From an uncultured Bacilli bacterium (lineage in GTDB: Bacteria; Bacillota_I; Bacilli_A; RF39; UBA660): a stretch of 52,549 nucleotides of DNA. This document shows positions 9,047 through 18,282 of the stretch, one piece after another. The DNA lies in assembly GCA_947625425.1 (NCBI GenBank), contig CANQOH010000005.1:1-52549 (forward strand), read 5' to 3'. Position numbers and translations under genes: made by a program. Every line of letters starts with the position of its first letter. Positions within the stretch are counted from its first letter, which is position 1. Under the pieces are notes generated by a model, which did no database searches, was not told where the DNA came from, and saw only the letters and a program-made list of their open reading frames with translations.

Positions 9047-9549
9047 GGTTTTTTAATAAGTTTTATAATATCGTATTGATCTTCTTCTTGATTTTGAAAA
9101 TCAACACTTTCACTACTTTGTCTTTCATAGTTAAGTAAATAAGCTACATTATGAGCTAACCATTCATTTAACATAGAATTTTTGGATCTATCCCAAGGTG
9201 TATCACTTGGAAATAATTCATTATATTCTAAGATTAAATCAATTATTTTTAACTGAGAAGGTATATCTTCGATACGATATGAAGAAATGACTTGCATGTC
9301 TTCTTTAACATCACGTAAGTCGACGATAACAATATCATTTGCATCATGCTCTATATCATTATCTTTATCAACAATATATATTTCACCATCTTCGTATGTC
9401 GCAAAGACGGGATTACCTTCAATATCATATTGTTCGTAATTAATAATTGGAGGTTTAGATATTTTTATATTTCCACTACAAGCTTTTACTGATGTAGCTA
9501 TACCGCAGCTAAGAATAGCTGCTATAAATATTTTGCATCTAGCTTTCAT
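9040..9549 (-). CDS. Putative lipoprotein, unknown function
   Basis: 169 residues with an N-terminal signal-like stretch (about 5-24) ending VKAC, a plausible but weak lipobox with Cys24. The mature part is acidic (YEDGEIYIVDKDNDIEHDANDIVIVDL) and ends in a charged helix. No domain is recognised. The ribosome site is GGAGGTAATTAT before ATG, and a strong terminator overlaps the end. It is likely exported and membrane-tethered; function unknown. Confidence 0.5.
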   Translation of the reverse strand: MKARCKIFIAAILSCGIATSVKACSGNIKISKPPIINYEQYDIEGNPVFATYEDGEIYIVDKDNDIEHDANDIVIVDLRDVKEDMQVISSYRIEDIPSQLKIIDLILEYNELFPSDTPWDRSKNSMLNEWLAHNVAYLLNYERQSSESVDFQNQEEDQYDIIKLIKKPK

Positions 9550-9608
9550 ATAATTACCTCCTTTTGCTTGGCAACCTGAGGTATTATATCATAAATATTA
9601 ATATTTTT

Positions 9609-10982
9609 TTAGCTTTTATTTAAAAGGGCGACATTATCTTCTTTTACTAAGACATATATTCCATCATCAACATTATAGGTACTTACATATGAAATATCAT
9701 TATCATAATCACTGATAGTTATTAAAGTACTTTCACTAGGGATTAAATATTTTTTGATAGTATTTTTTATATTATCTAAATATTCATCATCATTAGATAT
9801 TTCTCTTTTAGGTAGATAGATGTAGTTTAAGAAATAGTTTTGACTATCAGTATAATCGATATAACTTAGAACATAATAATCATTTTGTTCAAGTATTAAG
9901 TAACTAGTTAAATCTTCACATTCTATTTCAATAGATGCATCAGTATTGTTATTGGTAAAGACTAAATTATGTTGTTTATTTTCATTTAAAGTAAATGAAT
10001 AGTTATCTATAGCTTGGAATTTAATATTATATTCATCATAGTTATCTTGCGTAATAGCATAATGATCTAAAGTAATTGTATCGTATTTATATGTTTCACC
10101 AATTTCCGTAGAGATATTAGTCATAAATATTAATAGGAAAATATAGATAAATGAACTTAGAATTGCTAAGTAGGCAATAGTACCTTTTTTAGGTTTATTA
10201 TTAATGTCTTTAAGATATGGGGTGATGTTAATTAATTCAGCTAGAACAATAAAGATTGTTAAGATTAAGCTAATTATTGACATAGTAGTAAATGATTCAT
10301 AAGCTTCAGTTACAGGAACTATTTCACCTAAATATAAAGAGAAATCCCATAAGCCATGAAGAATAATAACTGACCAGATATTTTTAGTTTTATAGTAAAT
10401 TAGACCAAATAAGATACCTGAACCAGTAGCATTTAATACTTGAATACAAGTAGTTATAACACTTTGATTAATGGTAAAGATATTACCGAAGTGCATTAAG
10501 CCGAAGATAATACCACTAACAATGATGGAATACCAAATTCCTTTTTTATCATCACCAAATCTTTCAAGGAATTCATTTAATAACCATCCACGGCAGAGAA
10601 ATTCTTCACAAATACCAATTAGTAAACAACCTAAAACTAAGTTAATTAAAGTTAATCCTGTAAATAAACCACCATATAGTACACCATAAAGAAGAGTGAA
10701 AATGCCAGAACCTATTAAATAAAATAAACCATAATATAAACTAGTAGATAGCTTTTCAGTCTTTTGAGTAAAGACATATGAATTCTTAAAGATAAGTAAA
10801 ACGATTAGGACCATAATAGCTAAAACAGCTTCGCTTATTACGAGGTCACCTTTAGGTAGATTTGTTATTGAAAAATATATTAGTTGTCCACCATAACCCC
10901 AAATTATTCCTTCAACAATAAAGACAAATAAAAACAACATTAAGATAGTATATAATACAATATTAGGTCTTTTCTTTTCCAT
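9609..10982 (-). CDS. CPBP-family intramembrane metalloprotease (CAAX/Abi type)
   Basis: 457 residues: about eight membrane helices in the N-terminal 290 residues, then a predicted outside C-terminal domain. The family's motifs are in order: EEFLCRG (motif 1, EExxxR), FGLMHFGN (motif 2, FxxxH) and HGLWDFS (motif 3, HxxxD/N). These are the glutamates and histidines of the intramembrane active site. In bacteria such proteins act in bacteriocin self-immunity or processing of membrane proteins; the substrate here is unknown. The extra C-terminal domain of about 150 residues is unusual for the family. Confidence 0.88.
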   Translation of the reverse strand: MEKKRPNIVLYTILMLFLFVFIVEGIIWGYGGQLIYFSITNLPKGDLVISEAVLAIMVLIVLLIFKNSYVFTQKTEKLSTSLYYGLFYLIGSGIFTLLYGVLYGGLFTGLTLINLVLGCLLIGICEEFLCRGWLLNEFLERFGDDKKGIWYSIIVSGIIFGLMHFGNIFTINQSVITTCIQVLNATGSGILFGLIYYKTKNIWSVIILHGLWDFSLYLGEIVPVTEAYESFTTMSIISLILTIFIVLAELINITPYLKDINNKPKKGTIAYLAILSSFIYIFLLIFMTNISTEIGETYKYDTITLDHYAITQDNYDEYNIKFQAIDNYSFTLNENKQHNLVFTNNNTDASIEIECEDLTSYLILEQNDYYVLSYIDYTDSQNYFLNYIYLPKREISNDDEYLDNIKNTIKKYLIPSESTLITISDYDNDISYVSTYNVDDGIYVLVKEDNVALLNKS

Positions 10983-11075
10983 AATTTACTCCTTATATCT
11001 TATAAGTTAATGATAAAAGTTTTATTTTTAAATGTCTATATTTTTTATTAATTTATTTGGTTTAACGTAAATAAA

Positions 11076-11095
11076 AAAAGCATTAAAATGCTTTT
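11076..11095 (-). terminator. Terminator of the HD-domain gene
   Basis: AAAAGCATT / AATGCTTTT stem with a two-base loop minimum. The plus-strand A-run 11073-11079 gives the minus-strand T tail. It includes the stop codon. Confidence 0.75.
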
Positions 11096-11784
11096 CCGTG
11101 TTTAGGTGGTTCATCTTTTTTGACTTCAGATGTTTCTAGTAACTCTAGTAGTTTTTCATGATCTTCATCTATAGAGGCGATTATCTCTGGTTTTATTTCA
11201 GGAAATAAAGAATATAGGCTACAGCCCATTTGTTGTTCTAATCTTTCTTTTAAAGCTAAAACACTCTTAAAGTGATCTAGAGAATGAGAATAAACTCCTT
11301 TTCTTTTACTTATATCTAACATACGTCTTTCGACAGTAGTAAATCCTGTTTCTAAACAAAATAAATCACACATTTGAACTATATTATCATAGATAGTTAA
11401 TTCAGTGTCAGCTAAATATTTACTAATAAAATCATAGGCTTCATCTGATGGTAGAGGACCGGCAGTTAAATTAATATTATTATCAACAAAGGAATGAGTT
11501 AAACAACTACGAGCTTCTTCAGGATAACCTTCATCTACCATATATTTATATCCTAATATTGGATGATTATTATGACTTATTTTACGACCAATGTCATGAA
11601 TATAGCCTAATGCACTGGCATAATCTTCATCTAGTTTAAGTTGACGAGCAATACGACCAGCAGCGATAGAAACAAAGATACAATGTTTAACCCATCTATT
11701 CTTTTGAATTTCTAGTTCTTCTTTATTATGGATAACATCTTTGATTAATAATTCTAAAGCTTTATCTGAAGTTAGTTTTTTCAT
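11083..11784 (-). CDS. HD-domain phosphohydrolase
   Basis: 233 residues. The metal-binding HD signature is present: a first His in RWVKHCIFV, then GYIHDIGRK (the HD pair), a His in CLTHSFVDN and a distal Asp in MCDLF. This layout matches small HD hydrolases acting on nucleotides or other phosphate esters. The C-terminus is a charged tail (EVKKDEPPKHGKAF). It stands alone with its own terminator. The substrate cannot be read from the sequence. Confidence 0.82.
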   Translation of the reverse strand: MKKLTSDKALELLIKDVIHNKEELEIQKNRWVKHCIFVSIAAGRIARQLKLDEDYASALGYIHDIGRKISHNNHPILGYKYMVDEGYPEEARSCLTHSFVDNNINLTAGPLPSDEAYDFISKYLADTELTIYDNIVQMCDLFCLETGFTTVERRMLDISKRKGVYSHSLDHFKSVLALKERLEQQMGCSLYSLFPEIKPEIIASIDEDHEKLLELLETSEVKKDEPPKHGKAF

Positions 11785-11900
11785 TTTGTCATCCCTTTAC
11801 TATAATTAATTTAAACATAAAATTAGTTTTTGTGCAATGATGTTTATTATATCTTTTTAGATAGTTTTCTGTTACAATATAGGTCATTGGGGGATTTAAG

Positions 11901-12836
11901 ATGGCTGAGTATAAAATTATGAATTTTAATCAAAGTATTAGAAAGCAAATTTTTGATGTAGTAGAAAAAAACTTATTAGTAGGAATTAGTACTAAAGAAG
12001 GTATTGATAAGATAATGGATTATATCTATTCTTTAGAAGATACTAATGAGAAATCTATAGGGGTATATCGTGAATTTTTTATGGGTGTTGTTTATTTAGA
12101 TGCTTATAAAATGTATGCTTATAAAATTAAACAAGGTATTGCTTCTGAAGAAGATATTGATACTTTCTATCAGTTATATAATATTATTGATTTTAATGAT
12201 CTATATGCGGAGATTAGTGCTAATATAGGTTTATTTAATACGATGATTAAAGCGGCTTATGATTTTTATAATTTAAATGGTTTAGGTAAGATATTAGTTG
12301 TAAGATCTTTATCTTTATCAGAAAATAAAAAGTTATCAGAGATATTCCCTTGTCATAATTTAGACTTAGATACTTATTATGAACCAGTAACTATAGATAA
12401 ATTAATTAAAAATATTAGAAATCAATATAAGTTTTATGAACGTACTTTAATGATTGATTTTCCAGAAGGAATTATTTCGACTGTAGTTGGTTTTATTAAG
12501 AATTTATATATGGTTGATAAAAATAATGCTAAAGATTTATGCTTACAATTAGCGCTAGTAGATTACCGAGCTAGTAAATATTTATGTGATTTAGTAGAAG
12601 ATAATAAGACTTTAAAAGAACATGTTGATTTATATGAAAAAAATTCTTTAGAAAGAATTATTGATCTATTATTTCAAGATAGTGAATTATTATTTGATGT
12701 TATTTATATGTTAGTAGATTTATATGTTAATGGTAAATATAATGATATAGATATTAGTGATCAGGTTATTAATTCAGCTGGAGATGAAGAAGTATTAAAG
12801 AAATTAATGCCTAAACCGAAAAAAGATAAGGAATAA
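11901..12836 (+). CDS. Predicted all-helical cytoplasmic protein, unknown
   Basis: 311 residues, no signal or membrane segment, apparently all alpha-helical, with a basic tail (KKLMPKPKKDKE). No family is recognised. The start is preceded by GGGGGAT at good spacing and a TACAAT -10-like box. The 3' end runs into an inverted repeat shared with the next gene's leader (12842-12886). Confidence 0.5.
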   Translation: MAEYKIMNFNQSIRKQIFDVVEKNLLVGISTKEGIDKIMDYIYSLEDTNEKSIGVYREFFMGVVYLDAYKMYAYKIKQGIASEEDIDTFYQLYNIIDFNDLYAEISANIGLFNTMIKAAYDFYNLNGLGKILVVRSLSLSENKKLSEIFPCHNLDLDTYYEPVTIDKLIKNIRNQYKFYERTLMIDFPEGIISTVVGFIKNLYMVDKNNAKDLCLQLALVDYRASKYLCDLVEDNKTLKEHVDLYEKNSLERIIDLLFQDSELLFDVIYMLVDLYVNGKYNDIDISDQVINSAGDEEVLKKLMPKPKKDKE

Positions 12837-12841
12837 TTATG

Positions 12842-12892
12842 ACCTACTTAAGTATTATAATGATATAATATTTATATAAAGTAGGTTTTTTT
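12842..12892 (+). promoter_or_regulatory. Terminator-like hairpin enclosing a promoter, next to the MBL gene start
   Basis: ACCTACTT (12842-12849) pairs perfectly with AAGTAGGT (12879-12886), followed by seven T and the ATG at 12893. The 29-base loop holds TATAAT boxes (12856-12861, 12864-12869). The only Shine-Dalgarno-like bases (AGG) lie in the 3' arm. A transcript entering from upstream can fold it; one starting inside the loop cannot. Confidence 0.5.
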
Positions 12893-13786
12893 ATGAGTAG
12901 AAGAAGAAAGAGAAAAGATGATAAATTAGTTTTATTTATATTTGTTATAGCTATCGTATGTTATTTGATTTCTTTATATAAGAATCAGGATGAGTCGTAT
13001 GCGAATAAAAATGTTGTAACTACTAATTTACAAGTTTATTTTATAGATGTTGGTCAAGCCGATAGTATTTTGATTGCTAATCAAGAACATTATATGTTAA
13101 TAGATGCTGGTAATAATGAAGATGGACCTAAGTTAGTAAAGTATTTAAAGAATGATTTAGGGATTAAAAAACTTGATTATGTTGTAGGTACTCATCCCCA
13201 TGAAGATCATATTGGGGGATTAGATGATATTATTAATAGTTTTGATATTGGTAATGTTTATATGCCTGAAGTTATTACAACGACTAAGACTTTTGAAGAT
13301 GTTTTAGATGCAATAGACAAGAAAAATTTAGATATAACGGTACCGGAGATAGGTGATACTTTTAAATTAGGTGAAGCTGATTTAGAAGTTATGTATACAG
13401 GAACAGATGATTCAGATTTAAATAATACTTCTATTGTTTTAAAGATGATATTTGGTGATTATTCTTATTTATTTACAGGTGATGCAACTGATAAAGTAGA
13501 AAAGTTATTACTTGATAAAAATATTGATGTTGATGTCTTAAAAGTTGGCCATCATGGTTCAGCTTATAGTAGTACTGATGAATTTTTAAAGAAAGTTACA
13601 CCAGAATATGCAATTATTTCCGTTGCTAAAGAAAATAGTTATGGACATCCAAGTGCTGATACTTTAAAAAGAATTAAAAAGTATACGGATAAAGTTTATA
13701 TGACAAGTGAATATGGAACAATTAGATTAGATAGTGATGGTAAAAAAATTAATTTTGAATTTTTTAAAACTGATACGAATGGATAG
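12893..13786 (+). CDS. ComEC/Rec2-related metallo-beta-lactamase-fold hydrolase, membrane-anchored
   Basis: 297 residues: a basic start, one membrane segment (about 10-26) and an outside MBL domain. Motifs are VYFIDVGQADSILI, LIDAGNN, the metal site GTHPHEDHIGGLD (HxHxDH), LFTGDA, and VLKVGHHGSAYSS with GHPS near the end. This matches the hydrolase domain of ComEC proteins found alone in many Firmicutes. DNA degradation or a small-molecule substrate are both possible. It is followed after eight bases by its usual DUF3006 partner. The start codon sits directly after a T-run, an unusual leader. Confidence 0.88.
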   Translation: MSRRRKRKDDKLVLFIFVIAIVCYLISLYKNQDESYANKNVVTTNLQVYFIDVGQADSILIANQEHYMLIDAGNNEDGPKLVKYLKNDLGIKKLDYVVGTHPHEDHIGGLDDIINSFDIGNVYMPEVITTTKTFEDVLDAIDKKNLDITVPEIGDTFKLGEADLEVMYTGTDDSDLNNTSIVLKMIFGDYSYLFTGDATDKVEKLLLDKNIDVDVLKVGHHGSAYSSTDEFLKKVTPEYAIISVAKENSYGHPSADTLKRIKKYTDKVYMTSEYGTIRLDSDGKKINFEFFKTDTNG

Positions 13787-13794
13787 GTGAAATT

Positions 13795-14010
13795 ATGAAA
13801 TATAGTATTGATCGTATAGAAGATAAGATTGCTGTTTTAGAAAATATTGTGGATAAAGAAAAAAGAGAAGTGGATATTAGTTTATTACCAAAAGGTTCTA
13901 GAGAAGGTTCTATTCTATTATTGAGAAATGATAAATATGAATTAGATTTAGACGAAGAAGAAGTAAGAAGAAAAAAAATTATGGAAAAATTTAAAAGACT
14001 TAAAAAATAA
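13795..14010 (+). CDS. DUF3006-family small protein
   Basis: 71 residues with the family pattern: YSIDRIEDKIAVLEN (the DRIEgd..vVle start), DISLLPKGSREGSIL and a C-terminal charged helix EEEVRRKKIMEKFKRLKK. DUF3006 proteins are habitually encoded beside ComEC-like MBL hydrolases, as here. Function is unknown; a role as partner of the hydrolase is inference from that linkage. Confidence 0.85.
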   Translation: MKYSIDRIEDKIAVLENIVDKEKREVDISLLPKGSREGSILLLRNDKYELDLDEEEVRRKKIMEKFKRLKK

Positions 14011-14020
14011 GTCTTTTTTT
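13993..14020 (+). terminator. Terminator after the MBL-DUF3006 pair
   Basis: AAAAGACTTA / TAAGTCTTTT stem, five-base loop and T tail; covers the DUF3006 stop codon. Confidence 0.8.
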
Positions 14021-14051
14021 GATATTATAGATAATAGAGAGGAAGATAGTT

Positions 14052-14732
14052 ATGAAAAAGAATGTATTAATTGTTATTTTATTAGTATTAGTTATTGGTT
14101 TAGGAGCTTATTTAGTTAATGTTGAATTTATTAATAAGAAGGAATGTCCTACTAATACAGAAAAGAAAGAGGAGACTAAGGTTCAAGAAGTAACAGCTGA
14201 TGAACGTTATAAAAGTTATTTAAATAACTTAGTTAGTAGTCATGGTTCTTTATTTAAAAGTTTTACTATTGGTAAAGGAACAGATAATAGTGGTTATGAA
14301 TATTATTTAGGTTCTGATAATTATTTATATGTTAAATATGAAGATAGTATGGTTAATAGTACAAAAGTTGTAATTCCAGGAACAGTAGATACTGAAGGAG
14401 TTAAATTAAATATGGATAAAGTTGCTGATATTTTTTCCATAACTGGTTATGAATCACTGGCTTTTGATATGTTATTTGCAGTTATGATGGATGGTAATGT
14501 ATATGTTGTGGCGACAGCTAGTGATAGTATTGAAGATATTTTATCTACTGAATTCAAACCAGAATTAGTATCATCACTTAAGAATGTAGTATCATTTAAT
14601 TCAGTTTCGTCTTGTGTAGATGGCTCATGTTGGTTTGATTATGAAATTGTTGATATTGAAGGTAATTCTAAATTCTTTAGTGATTATGAAGATTTAATGG
14701 ATATCTTTCATAAACGTTTAGCTACTGAATAA
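14052..14732 (+). CDS. Signal-anchored extracytoplasmic protein, unknown
   Basis: 226 residues with an N-terminal anchor (about 4-23, VLIVILLVLVIGLGAYLV), a Cys soon after (KKECPTNTEKKEE), a charged linker and an outside domain. Strand-rich segments include YEYYLGSDNYLYVKYE and VMMDGNVYVVATASD, plus a Cys pair in SSCVDGSCW that may form a disulphide. No family is recognised. GGAAGATAGTT precedes ATG. A bidirectional terminator follows. Confidence 0.5.
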   Translation: MKKNVLIVILLVLVIGLGAYLVNVEFINKKECPTNTEKKEETKVQEVTADERYKSYLNNLVSSHGSLFKSFTIGKGTDNSGYEYYLGSDNYLYVKYEDSMVNSTKVVIPGTVDTEGVKLNMDKVADIFSITGYESLAFDMLFAVMMDGNVYVVATASDSIEDILSTEFKPELVSSLKNVVSFNSVSSCVDGSCWFDYEIVDIEGNSKFFSDYEDLMDIFHKRLATE

Positions 14733-14746
14733 ATAAAATTTAAGCT

Positions 14747-14780
14747 AAAAAAAGATCTACTTGCGTAGATTTTTTTTTTA
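14747..14780. terminator. Bidirectional terminator between converging genes
   Basis: ATCTAC-TTGC-GTAGAT core flanked by seven A on one side and nine T on the other, so it serves both the plus-strand gene and the SPFH gene on the minus strand. Confidence 0.85.
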
Positions 14781-14781
14781 T

Positions 14782-15918
14782 TTAATTTAATTTTTGACCA
14801 CAGTTAGGGCAGAAGTTTGCACCATTAGTTGGTGTGCCGCAGTTAGGGCAGAATTTTGGTGCAGCACCAGCAACTACAGCAGCATCAGGAGCAGGTGTAG
14901 GAGCAGGAGTTTGGGCAGCTTGGGCTTGAGCATTTTGATTAGCAACACCCATCATACCAGCACCAGCATTGTTAGCCATATTTAAACCAGCAAAGCCCAT
15001 CATTGCGCCATTTTCATTACTAGCAGCAGCTTTTAAAGCTTCAGCAGAAGCATTTGCCATTAAACCAGATTGTAATTTAGCATCTGAGAAGATAGTAGCA
15101 TCATCAATCTTGTTAATTCTGGCCATTGATTCATCAGTAACATTTATGTCACCCATCGCAACATCAGTTACAACAATACCATATTTTTCTTTCCAAGAAG
15201 AACTTAATATTTCGTTCATCTTATCAGAAATATCGCTACCATACATACCCATATCACCGAAAGAAACTTTTTTAAGTCTCATTACTTCAGTAATAGCTTT
15301 AGTTATTTGTTCAACGAATTCATTTTTTAATTGTGAACCCATTACTTCATCGAAAGTTACTTGATCTTTAGCATTAGCTCCAATTACATTAGCTACTAAA
15401 GCAACTGGATCTTCTACTTTATAAGCATATTCACCAAAGAATGTAACTTCGATTATTCCATATTTTTCGTCTGTAATTTTTTTAGGTTGTGGTGAACCAA
15501 ATTTGTTACCTAAAACATTTAGTAAGTTAACATAGTAAACTCTTTGGTCCCTAGCAGTTTGACCACCATATGTAATCCTTGAACCAATAGTTTTTACTGT
15601 ATCTACGATACCTTTCCATAAGCCACCATAGAAAACACTTGGTTCACTACTATTATCATAAGTATATTCACCTGGCTCAGATGAGAATTCAACAACTTTA
15701 CCATTGTCGATTAACATCATTGCCCAACCTTGAGGAACAACTATTTTACTACCATTAGTAATAACGCCTTCGGATGGATTCTTATTTCCTTCGCCATGTG
15801 AAACTGTACCTCTGACAATCATAACGTTTTTGTCAACACTAGGACATGAGACATACTCTTTAAACTGATCGCCTATAGCACTAGATGTTGCACTACCTAT
15901 AGCTTTAATTAAACCCAT
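14782..15918 (-). CDS. SPFH-domain protein with C-terminal zinc ribbon (YdjI-like)
   Basis: 378 residues. The N-terminus (IKAIGSATSSAIGDQFKEYVSC) and VVPQGWAMMLIDNGKV are typical of the YdjI/virion-core-type SPFH branch. The SPFH domain spans about 30-270, an Ala/Asn/Gln-rich linker about 280-345, and a double-CxxC zinc ribbon ends it (FCPNCGTPT ... FCPNCGQKLN). In B. subtilis YdjI works with YdjG and YdjH to hold PspA at the membrane under envelope stress. YdjG/YdjH-like genes lie at 19625-21651 here, but no pspA is in the window. GGAGGT precedes ATG. Confidence 0.85.
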   Translation of the reverse strand: MGLIKAIGSATSSAIGDQFKEYVSCPSVDKNVMIVRGTVSHGEGNKNPSEGVITNGSKIVVPQGWAMMLIDNGKVVEFSSEPGEYTYDNSSEPSVFYGGLWKGIVDTVKTIGSRITYGGQTARDQRVYYVNLLNVLGNKFGSPQPKKITDEKYGIIEVTFFGEYAYKVEDPVALVANVIGANAKDQVTFDEVMGSQLKNEFVEQITKAITEVMRLKKVSFGDMGMYGSDISDKMNEILSSSWKEKYGIVVTDVAMGDINVTDESMARINKIDDATIFSDAKLQSGLMANASAEALKAAASNENGAMMGFAGLNMANNAGAGMMGVANQNAQAQAAQTPAPTPAPDAAVVAGAAPKFCPNCGTPTNGANFCPNCGQKLN

Positions 15919-16040
15919 TTTAATACCTCCATATAATTTAATTACGATATGTTAAGCATATCAACTATTAAGATAATTATATTATTACAAATATTTTTAT
16001 GCAAGAAAACTTAAAATTAGTAGACATTGTTTTACTTTCT

Positions 16041-16068
16041 AAAAAAAAACAATACTAAAGTATTGTTT
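16041..16068 (-). terminator. Terminator of the GT2 gene
   Basis: AAACAATACT / AGTATTGTTT stem with a two-base gap; the plus-strand run of nine A gives the T tail on the minus strand. Confidence 0.82.
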
Positions 16069-16999
16069 CATTATCAAAACCTAATTTTTCTTTTATGATA
16101 TAAGCTGGTCTTTTTCTAACTTCAAAATTAATAGTTCCTAAGTATTTACCTATTATACCTAAAAGGATAAATTGAATACCAAATAGGAATAAAACTAAAA
16201 TTATTAAAGCATGAATAGCAGTGAATTCAAAGTTAAAACCAATTATTTGAACTAGTAGTACTATTAAATAGATTAAACTAGCTACTAAAGATAATATTCC
16301 TAAACCGATACCAAACTTTAATGGTTTTTCAGAAAAAGCTGTAATACCTGTTATAGCATAACGAAGACTAGCTTTAAAACCAAATGATGATTTACCTGAA
16401 CCTCTTGGTTCAACATCATAAGGCATATATTTAATATTAAATCCTACCCAACTAAATAAACCTTTAGAAAATCTATTTCTTTCACTTAAACTTATTAAAG
16501 CATCTTTAACATTTTTTCTAAACATTCTAAAATCTGATGCTGCATTTTCTAGATTTATTTCACATAAATTATTCATTGTTTTATAAAACATATTTTTACA
16601 AAAAGCCATTATCTTAGATTCAGTAGTTCTTTTATTCATAACCATAGCTACTTCATCATAGTCACTATTATCATCTAAGAAATCCATCATCTCAATTAAA
16701 TATTTAGGATTTTGTTGTAAGTCACCATCGATTATACAAGTATATTCTCCGCTACTAGCTTCTAAACCAGCTAAAATAGCAGCTTCTTTCATAAAGTTTC
16801 GAGAAAAAGATAAAACCTTAGTATGTTGCATATCTTTTTCATATATTTTTTTTAGTTCAACTAAAGTATTATCTGTTGAACCATCATCTATAAATATAAG
16901 TTCATATTTTTTCTTACCAAGAACTTTGGAAATTACTTCATATAAATTATTAACATTACCTTCTTCGTTCTTACAAGGTATTATTATACTTAACTTCAT
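16055..16999 (-). CDS. Family 2 glycosyltransferase, GtrB/DPM1-like with two C-terminal membrane helices
   Basis: About 314 residues. The GT-A fold starts KLSIIIPCKNEEGNV, with FIDDGSTDNTL (nucleotide-sugar binding), IDGDLQQNP (DxD-like metal site) and the R-rich acceptor region RMFRKNVKDALIS. Two C-terminal membrane segments (about 228-252 and 260-288) are typical of transferases that load undecaprenyl- or polyprenyl-phosphate. It probably supplies a lipid-linked sugar for surface glycans. The second ATG (16997-16999) is five bases after GAGGTG and is preferred over the adjacent upstream ATG. Confidence 0.9.
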   Translation of the reverse strand: MKLSIIIPCKNEEGNVNNLYEVISKVLGKKKYELIFIDDGSTDNTLVELKKIYEKDMQHTKVLSFSRNFMKEAAILAGLEASSGEYTCIIDGDLQQNPKYLIEMMDFLDDNSDYDEVAMVMNKRTTESKIMAFCKNMFYKTMNNLCEINLENAASDFRMFRKNVKDALISLSERNRFSKGLFSWVGFNIKYMPYDVEPRGSGKSSFGFKASLRYAITGITAFSEKPLKFGIGLGILSLVASLIYLIVLLVQIIGFNFEFTAIHALIILVLFLFGIQFILLGIIGKYLGTINFEVRKRPAYIIKEKLGFDNETIL

Positions 17000-17111
17000 C
17001 ATAGCACCTCAGTAATCATTATAGCATAATTTTGGAGGTTAGCTACACAAATATAATCTTGATAATAAAGGATTATTTTGCTATTATTATATATAATAAA
17101 GGGTGATTGGG

Positions 17112-17639
17112 ATGGACAAGAAGTGGATGATACTGATTTGCTGTTTTTCAGTGCTTACTTTAATATCTTCAATTATAAGTAGTAGTATAGTTTTTATGAA
17201 TGATGAAATAAGAACTGAAGCTAATAGTAATAAAGTTTTAGCTAATAAAAATATATATAAAAGTACTTCAATTAATTATTATGCCAATAATTCTTTAAGA
17301 TTATCTGCTATTAATCCGGGATATCATTTAGAACAAAAATTTAATATTATAAATAATAATTCAAATACAATAAAATACGTAATAGAGTGGGAAAATGTAA
17401 CAAGTAATTGGGATGGAGCTAATGAATTTGTTTATTCAATAAGTTGTGATAATGGGGAAAAGGTTACAGATAAACAAATGCCTATAACTAATGAAGTTAT
17501 TTTAGATAATTTAGAATTAGAAGCTAATAAAACTAATGAATGTAGTATAACAATTAATTTTAAAAATACTGGGCAAAATCAAATGTATAATTTTGATAAT
17601 GCATTTACAGGAACATATAAAGTAATTATAAAAGAATAA
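17112..17639 (+). CDS. Secreted/anchored TasA-camelysin-like protein A
   Basis: 175 residues: membrane or signal segment about 5-27, then an outside domain with immunoglobulin-like strands (LEQKFNIINNNSNTIKYVIEW, then EVILDNLELEANKTNECSITINF). The layout and the linked SipW-type peptidase suggest the TasA/camelysin (M73-like) fold. ATG 17112 is chosen because AAAGGGTGA lies six bases upstream; an in-frame GTG at 17103 is too close to it. It is a paralogue of the next gene, sharing VILDN and the pattern around it. First gene of a three-gene operon. Confidence 0.6.
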   Translation: MDKKWMILICCFSVLTLISSIISSSIVFMNDEIRTEANSNKVLANKNIYKSTSINYYANNSLRLSAINPGYHLEQKFNIINNNSNTIKYVIEWENVTSNWDGANEFVYSISCDNGEKVTDKQMPITNEVILDNLELEANKTNECSITINFKNTGQNQMYNFDNAFTGTYKVIIKE

Positions 17640-17655
17640 AAAGGAAGTGATAAGA

Positions 17656-18273
17656 ATGGAGAAAAATGAAAATTTTAAATCAGAATTAGAAACACAATAT
17701 ACCATTCTTATCCAAGCTCAAGAGCGTAGTGAAAGAAGACAATTTATAGCTCTATTTGTAGTAGTTCTATTAACTTTAATTTCAGTTATAGTAAGTACGG
17801 TATTTGCTTTTATGGCGTATAAAAGAAGTCTTGATGTACACGATGAAATTAAAGAAGATAAAACATATTATCAAACTTTATCAACAATATATAATGATTC
17901 AGCAATATTAAATTTAAGTAATATCGTAACTGGTTATAGACTTAGTACACCAAAAGTTATACAGGTTAGTAATGAGGGAGATGAAACTATTACTTATAAT
18001 ATAAAGATAGTTTCAATTAAGACTTCATTATTATCAACTAATAATTTATTTTATAGTATAAATGTTAATGGTGAAACAAGTACTACTAATCAATTACCAT
18101 TATCTGATAAAGTTATTTTAGATAATGTTAAAATAAGTCCAAAAGAGACGAAGACTTATACGATTGATGTTGTCTTCCAAGGAACAACATTCCCTGGAGA
18201 AACTAATAATTATTATCAAGCGTCTATTGTTGTTGAACAAATAGATAATAAGCCTAATCTTTTAGAACAATAG
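17656..18273 (+). CDS. TasA-camelysin-like protein B with cytoplasmic N-tail
   Basis: 205 residues. A charged N-tail of about 33 residues rich in Glu/Arg/Gln precedes one membrane segment (about 33-56), then an outside domain whose second half parallels the preceding protein (LPLSDKVILDNVKISPKETKTYTIDVVFQGT). The N-tail makes it look membrane-retained rather than a clean SipW substrate, unless it is cut after the segment. AAAGGAAGTG precedes ATG 17656. The assignment rests on internal paralogy and the operon with the peptidase. Confidence 0.55.
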   Translation: MEKNENFKSELETQYTILIQAQERSERRQFIALFVVVLLTLISVIVSTVFAFMAYKRSLDVHDEIKEDKTYYQTLSTIYNDSAILNLSNIVTGYRLSTPKVIQVSNEGDETITYNIKIVSIKTSLLSTNNLFYSINVNGETSTTNQLPLSDKVILDNVKISPKETKTYTIDVVFQGTTFPGETNNYYQASIVVEQIDNKPNLLEQ

Positions 18274-18282
18274 GTGGTAATT

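Noticed and set aside
14794..15364. Plus-strand ORFs across the SPFH gene
   Set aside because: They are antisense shadows of a gene with clear motifs and a good ribosome site on the minus strand.
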